The notes below the pieces were generated by a model. The model did not search any database. It had not been told where the DNA came from and was given only the letters and a program-made list of their open reading frames with translations. DNA of 64,000 nucleotides from Antedon bifida (lineage: Eukaryota > Echinodermata > Crinoidea > Comatulida > Antedonidae): positions 6,684,001 to 6,748,000 of the forward strand of contig OY727099.1 of assembly GCA_963402885.1 (NCBI GenBank), written 5' to 3'. Position numbers and translations under genes: made by a program. Below, piece by piece: positions 55,190 to 64,000 of the stretch. Each line of letters starts with the position of its first letter. The first letter of the stretch is position 1.

Positions 55190-55929
55190 CTGGGAAAATA
55201 TATATATATTTGTGTCTTAATGATATGTGTGATTTAGGCTAATTGCACTACAAGTCTGTATATGTGAATTTGGTATAATGATTATGTAACCAGCCTTTAC
55301 AATAGTACCAGTTGACTAACAATAGAACAGCAACGCCAAAAACAAACGGGTAAATTTTAAAAGAAATAGGTCTAGGTTTTTTAAAACTACTCGTATAAAA
55401 AAGCCTGTACATCAAATCAAATTATGTTTTAAAATTACAAATCACAAATTATAACTCTTGCCTTCTCCCCTTGAAGTTTTTTGGACAAGTAGTTCTCGAG
55501 AAAATGCAATTTCAGTTTACTTGTTACTTTAAGACTGCTAGCCGGCTTTTGAAAATTCTATCCCATCTTTTAACACTAGCAGGTCTGAAAATTATACTAA
55601 AAAGTGGTCCAGAATTGGGACCGTGGTCCGGATTGCCTCCAAAATTTAATGCAGTGGTCCTTGACCACATATCTATCTGTATTTTGGTAAAGATCTTGTA
55701 ATTACTTTTTAATCCTGCTAATAAACAAATGAAAGCACTCAGAAACTGAGTGAAGTACTTGCCAAAATATATCCACTGATAGGGAGCATGTTGAATGATA
55801 CATTTTTTTGTTTTTGCTTTAGGTATTAGCTTTACATGGTTCAAATCTTGCTGGGGTTTATAATTTGTTAAAATCATTTTTAATACAAACTCCGTCATTG
55901 CAACAATGACCTTTCTAAAATCAAGATTA

Positions 55930-56018
55930 ACCAGGAGTTGAGGAGTGTCTGTTGTGCCGATTTTCGGCGCCCCTGCCTTAACCCATAGGGTAAGCTTAAC
56001 CGCTCGACCAGTCGACTC
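55930..56018 (-). mobile_element. SINE head fragment
   Basis: Minus strand GAGTCGACTGGTCGAGCGGT followed by TAAGC matches a tRNA-like box A. Box B is not clear, so this is probably truncated. Confidence 0.4.
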
Positions 56019-56196
56019 TCAAAGAATATGTCCATGTTAAAATAAGACAGAATGCGTGCTATTTAATATATCGTACGGAAGATAAGCTTTTGTGACATGA
56101 CCAATATATCAATTTTCCTGAAAATCAATAGCCATGTTCTGTAAGTATATACCTATGTGCAGAATGAAATAAGGAAGGACACACACTGGTACTAAA

Positions 56197-56300
56197 AAAC
56201 TAACAAACACACGCGATCGACTACATAATATGTAGCCGATCGCGTGTGTTTGTTAGTTTCTCCTTGACAGAGGTAAACAAACACACGCGATCGACTACAC
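56197..56300. repeat. 63-bp hairpin plus a third copy of its arm
   Basis: AACTAACAAACACACGCGAT at 56199 pairs with its complement ending at 56259 around TACATAATATGTA. A third copy, AACAAACACACGCGATCGAC, starts at about 56276, followed by CTCCTTGGCGGAGG. Confidence 0.75.
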
Positions 56301-58427
56301 ATGCCTCCTTGGCGGAGGTAAAATATAAATAGAACTCATTGAGGATTTTTTTATTTATGTGCAATTCAGTCAAGTTAGGCCGCACGACACAAAGGTTATT
56401 CCCCACGATTTTCAACATAAAAACTGAAATAAAGTTTACATATTAATTGCATTTAGTAATTAGTATTAACTTTGAAAACTAACATTAATGTTGTGAACAA
56501 TAACGTAGGCTAATATTAGTAATAGGTCATAATAATACATTACATTTTTTTTAAATTGGTCTAAAATATTCTACATAGTCAGTTTGTGTCAATCAAAATA
56601 TTAATGGCAGTTTTGTTTATAATTTTACATCCGAGAGTTGAACACCAGTTTCAAAACACTTTATTTTTGTTCTACAATGTTTGATATTGTTTATCATTGT
56701 GACTGTATAAGTAGACTCATCTAAACCAATGGAGTTTTGTGGCTCCTTTGCTTTAGTAAAAACAAAACAAAAATGAAATTATCAAGTCAAATTTGATCAA
56801 TTACAAGCGACAGTTCGATATTGTGATTGGAAAAATGATTACACGTAATTTCCTGCCGTATTGGGAACCAACGTATTATCATCAAACTTCATTTTTGCCA
56901 AGCCTACCTAATCCTTCTACCGATAGTCGGGCAGGTGTATTCGCAGTTGACCACGTAATGAGTCTACAACTTCAACCCTACCGATTCTAAGCTAGGCTTA
57001 TATAATTCCATAGCTCTATCTTCTTTTTTTCCCTCGCCTTATTTTTCGATTTATATTCCACGAACTCATCTTCTCTGAAACAGAGTTTCGATTTTAAGTT
57101 TTATTGGCGATTACATTATTTGACTTGAGAATTCATACGTCATCCGTTTCCAACAACACACCCTATGCTTTTCCGAATTCTTCAATTTAGGTTGAAGTTA
57201 TTACGTCACCTAATTAACACTTATTACTGCAATAATATCCGTTACCACTCCTCTATCATTCCGCCCACGTGACACATACGCCACTTGACCCATGACACGC
57301 GGTCTTAAACACATTTACTTTTATTGTTTTTGATCGTCGATGAAAGTAGGCAATCCAACGAATAAACTATTTATGCATCATACAAAAATACAATAAGTTT
57401 ATTAGGACATCTAATTTTTTTGATCGCCGATCGCCGTTACTACTAATTTTTTTTTTAAAGCAACCTTGTGTGATATGATTGATTGAATTAATTTACTAAT
57501 CCTATAAGATTGTACTTTCAATTATGAGTGATAATCCGAATTATCCGGTAATTTCAGTCCGGAGGTTATTGACGCCTACTGTCAATAATAACACGTTAAT
57601 AATGCATGAAGGTAAAAGTCATAATATTGGTATGAAACAATTCGGCCTAAATGCTGCAGTGGTATACAATCCGTACAGTCTTGATGATGGGTGGGGGGGG
57701 GGGGGGGAACTAGGTCGTAAGTAGGCCTATGCCTAAAAGGGGAGGCAAATAAGACCACCGCATGAATAATTCGTGTAAAGTAGCATTGAAAAGTTCAATC
57801 TTGAAAATGGAAAACAAAGGAGAGGCGTGTTTGGGCAAAAGCAGTTCGGGTAACACAATACCAATACTTCAAAATTTGTCTTTATATTTTTTATTTATTT
57901 GTATTCACAGCAATATGTACACGTTTTATTAGGGCTGTACAATAAAGAATCTAGGCCTGTATGCTGAAAATAATTGCAATATCAACAAGTGTAACAGTAC
58001 CGGAACCCCAACTCCTAAATGACGTCCGGATTTCGAACCATTATACAATTGCATTATTCGTCGACCGCATGATTGTACATTATTTAGAAAAGATAAGATT
58101 TTACCGATAGGCCTACATTTTTTTAAAATTTCAGATAAACTAAACTGTACATAAACATAAGGTACTAGTAAAACAAATATTTTGCAAAGGTAACTTAACA
58201 ATTTATTTTAGGTAAGATTGAATAAATTAAGAAATTTCGAAAACGCAATAGGTCGTATACTCAGTTATCCTAGATGATTTAAAGCAGCCTTTTACTACCT
58301 ATAGCATATTTCAGATAATTATTTTTATATAATTTAATACTTCACTGTACATAAATATAAGTTACTACTAACTAAAATATTTTGGTACGGTAACTTAACA
58401 ATGAAATGTTATTTATTGTAATTAAGA

Positions 58428-58764
58428 TTAAAGATGTATTGTCCCCCAAAAACATGAAAAATGAAGATTAATTAAATCAGACTTCGAATATGTTATTTTG
58501 TATTTTTAATAAAGTTAATCACAAAAATAATGTTTTCACTTATAAAATGACAAAATAAATGGTTAAATTCAACCAAAAATCCATTGGCTGGCAGCGCCCA
58601 ATTTGACCATTTTTTGCTCTAAATTACATTTTTTTTCAAGTAAATACATTTTTTTTCGATCCAATTTTTGGTCAAAGTGGATAACTATTATGTTACATTA
58701 AATGGAATATTCAACAACAATTTTTTTAAGAATTATTTTTTTCAGGGGGACAATACATCTTTAA
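58428..58764. mobile_element. MITE family 5, copy 3
   Basis: Best-preserved copy: TTAAAGATGTATTGTCCCCC and GGGGGACAATACATCTTTAA. The interior is in the opposite orientation to copies 1 and 2. Between SMCR8 and the Ig gene. Confidence 0.85.
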
Positions 58765-59129
58765 ATTAATTGAGAAATATCGAAAACTTTCACGCAAATA
58801 TACTGTAGTTAAAGCAGCTTTTACTACCTATAGCAAACTAATGTAAACAGAGATAACAAACAGTCTATTTTCTCTTTTTTCTCTTAAATTATTAAATTTA
58901 GATTACAGTAAAAACATTCTGATTTAAAAAAACTGAATTTGAAATGTTCAACTAATGCCTGACTACTTTTCCACTATTAAACCAGTAGAAAATAATACAA
59001 TAGTACGCTGTACGCATGCGCAATGTATTCGTTGATGTTATTTATCAGAAGATTGAAATTACATAATTACTTTCACGCTTCCCTGTTGTAATATAATGTT
59101 TTTTTAGATTATAGTTAATTCTAAAATAT

Positions 59130-60281
59130 TTACAATGGCTGCACTGATGCCATGGTTGCATATCCACTGTATCTGGCTCCTTTAGCATTCCCAAGCGAGT
59201 CCATGTTTTCGTAAATGTTTGTATCATCCTGCTCCTCCTCGTCGAGGTCTGGATACAGTCTGGGTCCAAAATCTGGTTCTTCTTCGCGGAATGTGTCCAT
59301 TGTAACGACTTTCCATTGAGTAACTGGTTCGATCGTTTTACCGGTGTTGTTAGGAAGTTCTGAGTACGAGTTTGGACGCGCGCGCTCAGCATCGTCAAAT
59401 TTGGTAGTGGCCACTGGGTCTTTGCTAATTGATTGTTTTCTTTGTTGCCGATTGTCTTTTTTCATTTTACAAACACACAGCAAACAGACAAAAATAATGG
59501 AGAATATCAGAGTACCAGCTGCGCCAATAATAAAATATAACTTAATATCTAATAGATTGTTTTCAGTTGCAGTGGGTGTAGCGATGGTTGTGGTGGTGGT
59601 ACGTTCATGATTCATAGTGAAATTCGTTGGCATGGCCATACCTTCTATAAATAAATATGATTTGGCATTAGCCCTGCTCCTCTGATCCTCAACATCGTTT
59701 CCAACTCGACATTTGATTTCGGATTGATGCAATTCTTCAGTAACATTTCGTATGCGAAGCGTACGGCCGCTGTCTTCTTTAATAAACTGTCCCTTCGGTA
59801 ACAATAAATCAACTTTCACTTTTTCTACCCACCAGTTGTAGTACGTAACTTGGGGAACAGTTTCTCCAAGACAGACAAACACAGCATCTCCACCACGGGA
59901 TAGAATGCGGTACGGCGGATCAATCTCAGCCTTTGCTTGTATCTCCAGCGGACTTTTCAATTCACATTCTAGTTTTCCATTGTCAACATTGTCAAAACGC
60001 TCTGAACATTTGAAAATGGCAAAATTATCGGTTTCTGTAACCTCTTGTCTCACCTCAAAAATCCGACGGTTGCCATCTTGCCTTTCTGATATACCGGTCA
60101 TTCTCTTTCCATATTTACGAAACACAATTGAGCTATTGTTGTTTTCTGTAGAACATGTGAACGTTGCCATTTCTCCGGTACGGATTACATTTACAGGGCT
60201 CACATCACATTGGAGCATAGATATTGGATTTATCATCATGCATATACACAACAGAATGAAACTTATGTTTGAATTCTCCAT
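59130..60281 (-). CDS. Single-pass Ig-like receptor with tyrosine-rich tail
   Basis: An intronless 383-residue ORF. Residues 1-24 form a hydrophobic signal peptide. Two Ig-like domains follow: domain 1 about 25-115 (Cys43 and Cys92 as the likely disulfide, DNFAIFKC around the second Cys) and domain 2 about 118-212 (Cys137 and Cys191, Trp150/Trp151). A Thr-rich stalk (228-238) leads to one membrane span (about 247-270) and a basic stop-transfer KMKK. Potential N-glycosylation sites lie at Asn49, Asn179 and Asn220. The cytoplasmic tail is acidic and carries YSEL (306), YPDL (343), YENM (357) and YATM (374). YxxM is the usual docking site for the PI3-kinase regulatory subunit, and YPDL-x10-YENM resembles an ITAM with Met replacing Leu. 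An immune or cell-adhesion receptor is a reasonable inference; no orthologue was recognised. The ATG was chosen because the signal peptide follows it directly. Confidence 0.85.
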   Translation of the reverse strand: MENSNISFILLCICMMINPISMLQCDVSPVNVIRTGEMATFTCSTENNNSSIVFRKYGKRMTGISERQDGNRRIFEVRQEVTETDNFAIFKCSERFDNVDNGKLECELKSPLEIQAKAEIDPPYRILSRGGDAVFVCLGETVPQVTYYNWWVEKVKVDLLLPKGQFIKEDSGRTLRIRNVTEELHQSEIKCRVGNDVEDQRSRANAKSYLFIEGMAMPTNFTMNHERTTTTTIATPTATENNLLDIKLYFIIGAAGTLIFSIIFVCLLCVCKMKKDNRQQRKQSISKDPVATTKFDDAERARPNSYSELPNNTGKTIEPVTQWKVVTMDTFREEEPDFGPRLYPDLDEEEQDDTNIYENMDSLGNAKGARYSGYATMASVQPL

Positions 60282-60304
60282 GTTGTTAATGTTTAATACG
60301 AAAG

Positions 60305-60583
60305 TTAGTTAGTTTGGCTGAGTTGCTGAATAAGTTTTGAGAAAGCGTTTGCGTGTGTGCCGTTCAACTCTTCAATCGAATTGTTTTTAAGTTCAACAAC
60401 GGTGAACATGCAGTTTTGTCGACACCGGAAATGTATAGACTTCCGCATTGTTTGTATTAATTCATTGTTTTCTTTAATACTGCTATTTATACCAACAGTG
60501 CGTACGGGAAAGGTGAGTTTCCACCTAACTATGATGCGATAGATTGAACCGTGAAATAGATTACTGTATACATTTACACTCAT
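60305..60583 (-). CDS. Small ORF 23 nt upstream of the Ig receptor, doubtful
   Basis: 92 codons on the same strand, stopping 23 nt before the receptor ATG. It contains two closely spaced Cys (CRQNC) followed by VELKNNSIEELNG and AFSKLIQQL, which looks faintly like an LRR N-terminal cap and one leucine-rich repeat. It could be part of the receptor's 5' leader, a degraded exon, or chance. No signal peptide or full repeat is visible. Confidence 0.25.
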   Translation of the reverse strand: MSVNVYSNLFHGSIYRIIVRWKLTFPVRTVGINSSIKENNELIQTMRKSIHFRCRQNCMFTVVELKNNSIEELNGTHANAFSKLIQQLSQTN

Positions 60584-61135
60584 AAATTATTATTATCTTA
60601 TTTTTGGAATAAAGGTTACTTAACACTAGTTTACACTGGTATGACTACAGTCTGAACAGGTACAATAAAGAAACAGTACGGGACTCGCTTTTCTAAACAT
60701 CTGTCCTCCTATACTCACTGCCTACTTCACTTAAGATGCGGTATTTAAGGACCCATAAAATTTAGTTATAAAAAAAGCCATATTTTAAATTGTTAGCAAC
60801 CTTTACTAGGTTGACTAATGATAGATATTTATATTGCAATAATTTCCACTCTGTATACTATTGCCGGCGTCGGCGTTATTACATTATTATTATAACACAT
60901 TATAAACCAGGGAAGAGTGAATTCCCGGATAATTACCTCATTCACAGGTGACAGACTTAAACAGAAAACAACTGTAATAAAAGCCATGCGTCACAATATA
61001 AACTTTCTCTTTATAATTGTGCATAGGGATATATACAACGAGGACAATTAAAGCATTCGTTATTTTGGTATCATCATAACACATAATAGTAATACACATA
61101 TCAGTACCCGATGAACAAGGCCATTACATGGCTGC

Positions 61136-61220
61136 AGTCGCGTGCTCAAGTTAGTGTTTACCGACCGACCAACCGACCAACATGAGTGAGCTGTAGAGTC
61201 GCGTTGCACGCGATCGACTA
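61136..61220 (-). mobile_element. Second AGTCGCGTG element
   Basis: Reverse-complement copy of the element at 53942-54025, with a GACC run and ends AGTCGCGTG and CACGCGATCGACT. Confidence 0.6.
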
Positions 61221-61602
61221 AACAGCAAACGGTACCTGTTCCTTGACGGCGCACTGCCGTCGTTTACGCATAGTAAGTCATTGTGGTAGGCCTAGGGAAA
61301 CTGTGGTTCATAGGGATACTACTGAATTACGTAATAGTCAAATGTCTCAGAAGCATTAGTCGTTGAACTGACTTGTCCGCGATTACAACAAGAGAATATA
61401 AGAACCTCGGTTACTACAGGGATCTGGTTTAGTGGTTGAACGCGTGCGACGTGTACACCTTTTATTATCCCATGTAAATTAAGTCATTGGATTTTTTTCT
61501 ACATCTGTGATTACTCTCTGACTCAATTGATATCTCCACATTCAATATTACAAGTAGAACATCGATCTTCGAAACATTGAGGGCGCGACTCACTTTATTT
61601 TT

Positions 61603-61688
61603 ATGAAAGATATAATATTAATATCTTTCACAGAGGGCGCTATTTTTGACAAACTTTAAAAAGTTTGTCATAAATAGCGCCCTCTGTG
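61603..61688. repeat. Two adjacent hairpins
   Basis: First hairpin 61603-61630 (TGAAAGATATA and complement). Second hairpin 61629-61688, with CACAGAGGGCGCTATTTTTG pairing with the reverse complement at the far end and about 29-bp arms. Confidence 0.75.
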
Positions 61689-64000
61689 GGTTAGGAATAA
61701 TGCACATTTACACAAAGTATTACATAGTACTTCCCTTCTACTTTTTCTTTAAGTATTCAATTATTATTTTAATTTTCTGAATTTGTGAAATTTTTAACAA
61801 ATTGGTGATTCATTTTAAACCCAATTTGTTATCGTAATTAGTAACTATTGAAACAGGAAATCTAAGATTAAAATTTATTTTCGGATTATCGCTATCATGT
61901 TTTTTTCAGTGTAACTCTGATGCCTTGAAAAACACATTATATAGGTTTTGTAAATTATTCTAGCTTAAAAAAAAATAGTCATCGAACACATGTATTGTGA
62001 AGTTATTATTTGCTGCTAATTACTATTGCTATTACATTGTCATCGTATTCGTACTGGAGGTATTTCGTTAAAACTATGAAAAGCAGTTCACTCACTATCG
62101 TAGTCCGAAGTCGCAAAACATTGTATGAAACAAACGTCTTTAAAACCTATACATGCCTTATACAAAAACATTTAATCCCCAAACTTGAGAACCGTCGTGA
62201 AGAATATTAAATGCCAAAAGTGATAGTTAGAGAACTTCAGGTACACATATGGAGATAGGTAGTCTGGGTTCCAGGCGGAGTTTTGACTTAATATTAGTAA
62301 AAAGATAAATATTTTGGCACATATGGCGTATCATACGTATACTACTTGAGCTTGAAAAAATCGAAACGTGGACCAACATAAAAAAAAAGACAATAAAATA
62401 CAGACTTGGGGCAAGTCTAGGAGTAGGTAGCCTAATCTGGAGAAGCGTGCCATCATCAATCTTTCGTACCTTGCTGAAACATGTGCAGACCATGCTGCGC
62501 AGTAATCTCCAATTACCATTGTTTCGACCATGAATATTGATACATGTCAAATGGACATATAGCCTATTTCCTGATATTCCCTTAATATAATAATACATTT
62601 CCTTTTCATGCTATAATATGAAATATATAAACAGATTGAGGTATTTGAACACAATTCAATGGCGCGGCGCATGACGTAAGATATACGGTACTGTTTTGGA
62701 AACTTTCGATTCTAGATGACCAGGACCTACACGTGCGCGTGTTGTGTTTTTGGTATTGTTACCCCCCATTATTTATTCCATGTGCACAATTAAAGCTCCA
62801 TAAAAAAAAAACACTTGTGTTTGGTAATACTGTATTTATATTAATTTGGAATTTAGAAGTTTCCAGCAAGTGACGTATTTGTAAACTTCGATCTGGGTCT
62901 TTTTAACTTACAGATTTCCAGAAAGTAAACAGTTGTATTGATAGTTATAGCATGAACAAACAAAACAAACAAGTAAAATTATTGATTTTTGTTTAGTTTT
63001 TTTTATTTCTTCAGGGCACAAATATTATATGTATATGTCCCGGAATTTGAATTTATTATTTAATTGATTAAAATAATATTTTTGGTATATCTTATCACAA
63101 CAGGTCTTTTATTAAATTGGATCATTATCAACATGCCTGTATAGGTTATCTTTCTCGCCAGCAGTAGGTCGGTACGGTACTCAATCTTCTGCCGCTATAA
63201 ATACGGTAACTTTTTTGACATAACAACATGTGGTAAAAGCGAGACTAACCGCGAATTGGTCGTCGGTGTGGGTTTTTCCAACAAATATAACTTATGCCTA
63301 CAACCGTTGATAAAATTCTTTTTAGTTTAGACTCGATTATACTGTCTTACCAAAGTTCATCAGTTGAGTCTATTGTGACTCAATTTAGAAAAAATGTCGG
63401 ATACATTTAGTAAGCAAAAATGACAAAATGAATCGCATGTGTTCGCTTGTTGAGGTTCTAAAGAAACATTTCCGGCACAATCGAAACAAATTCCCAAGTG
63501 AGATATTTGGGTTCATAACACAGATTCATAAATGGCTTTAAATGTAATATAAAAAAGTTTTCTTTAAATTGATATGGTAATTCAATAAGTTATATATTCT
63601 TTTATGTATTGGAGAAAGAAAATGGAAACGTACTGTTGAAGTTTTCCAAAGTTTTTGAAAACAACTTTCAATAAAGTCTGTAGGCATATTAACTTTAGAC
63701 ATTTCATCCTAACAGTATGTACATTGTAATAATAGTAAGAACAAAAATAAAAGTTTAAATTGCAACATTAACCTATTTATTCAAGGAAAATAAAGGAAAC
63801 ATAGAAAAGAAACTAAAAAAGAAACAGAAATTACTAATGTTACTCCAATCTTGAAAAAGTTCATTTAGATCCTAATATATTATAAGAGAGAATGTTTTTT
63901 CTTTTGTAACCAAGATCAACAGTCTACTTGAGAAAGAAAACTGAATGCTTGCGAAATATTGTTGTAAGTAGTATAATTTTTAGTACTTTTCGATCGATTA

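Larger units (their letters stand above)
51636..59129. other. Region between the SMCR8 leader exon and the Ig gene
   Basis: No confident gene. Holds a TGACGTCA site at about 52713, a strong minus-strand donor (GTAAGTAAAT, exon side 54581) that could end an SMCR8 5' non-coding exon, the exon-like pair at 54906-55189, one family 1 and one family 5 MITE, a SINE fragment and the 56.2-kb hairpin. No CpG-rich promoter is obvious. Confidence 0.5.
60584..64000. other. Right flank, no gene recognised
   Basis: Contains the inverted AGTCGCGTG element and the two hairpins at 61.6 kb. The minus-strand open frame at 62227-62598 lacks any family pattern. The Ig gene promoter should lie at the left edge of this stretch, but no clear core motif stands out. 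Confidence 0.45.

Noticed and set aside
57524-57724. 66-codon plus-strand frame ending in a glycine run
   Set aside because: Runs into a poly-G tract; no family pattern.
62227-62598. 123-codon minus-strand frame
   Set aside because: No domain, signal or splice context; overlapping frames are equally open, as expected by chance.

Overview
The window is AT-rich eukaryotic nuclear DNA: spliced genes with GT-AG introns, many short inverted-repeat transposons (MITEs), tRNA-derived SINEs, minisatellites and decayed non-LTR retrotransposons. No bacterial, organellar or viral gene organisation is visible. Frequent aggcctac-type motifs, dense TA-flanked MITEs and the gene content suggest a marine deuterostome invertebrate, perhaps an echinoderm; the species is an inference only.

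The main content is one large minus-strand gene, an SMCR8 homologue, whose coding part runs from 51,598 (ATG) down to 11,034 (stop). I placed 19 coding exons by translating the minus strand, locating splice sites and checking that reading phases join. They give about 838 codons; vertebrate SMCR8 is a little over 900 residues. All junctions are phase-compatible except 46,114 to 44,852, where one exon (about 2 mod 3 nt) is missing; 44,954-45,024 fits the phase but is weakly supported. SMCR8 is the longin/DENN protein that works with C9orf72 and WDR41 in autophagy and lysosome signalling; the putative arginine-finger motif is present.

A second gene, intronless, lies on the minus strand at 59,130-60,281: a 383-residue type I membrane protein with a signal peptide, two Ig-like domains, one membrane span and a tyrosine-rich tail. 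A pair of related exon-like segments (54,906-55,189) and a 92-codon ORF just upstream of the Ig gene are possible but unproven coding sequence.

Region by region: 1-11 kb is non-coding, with MITEs and minisatellites including a 1.3-kb array at 6.1-7.45 kb; 11-51.6 kb is SMCR8, its introns loaded with MITEs, SINEs, minisatellites, a PIF/Harbinger-like element with a broken Myb/SANT-like gene (27.2-28.0 kb), LINE remnants, and a 1.1-kb palindrome inserted inside a LINE remnant (38.8-39.9 kb); 51.6-59 kb is intergenic or SMCR8 5' sequence; 59-60.6 kb is the Ig receptor; 60.6-64 kb holds repeats and hairpins only. The two genes show no functional link beyond being neighbours on the same strand.
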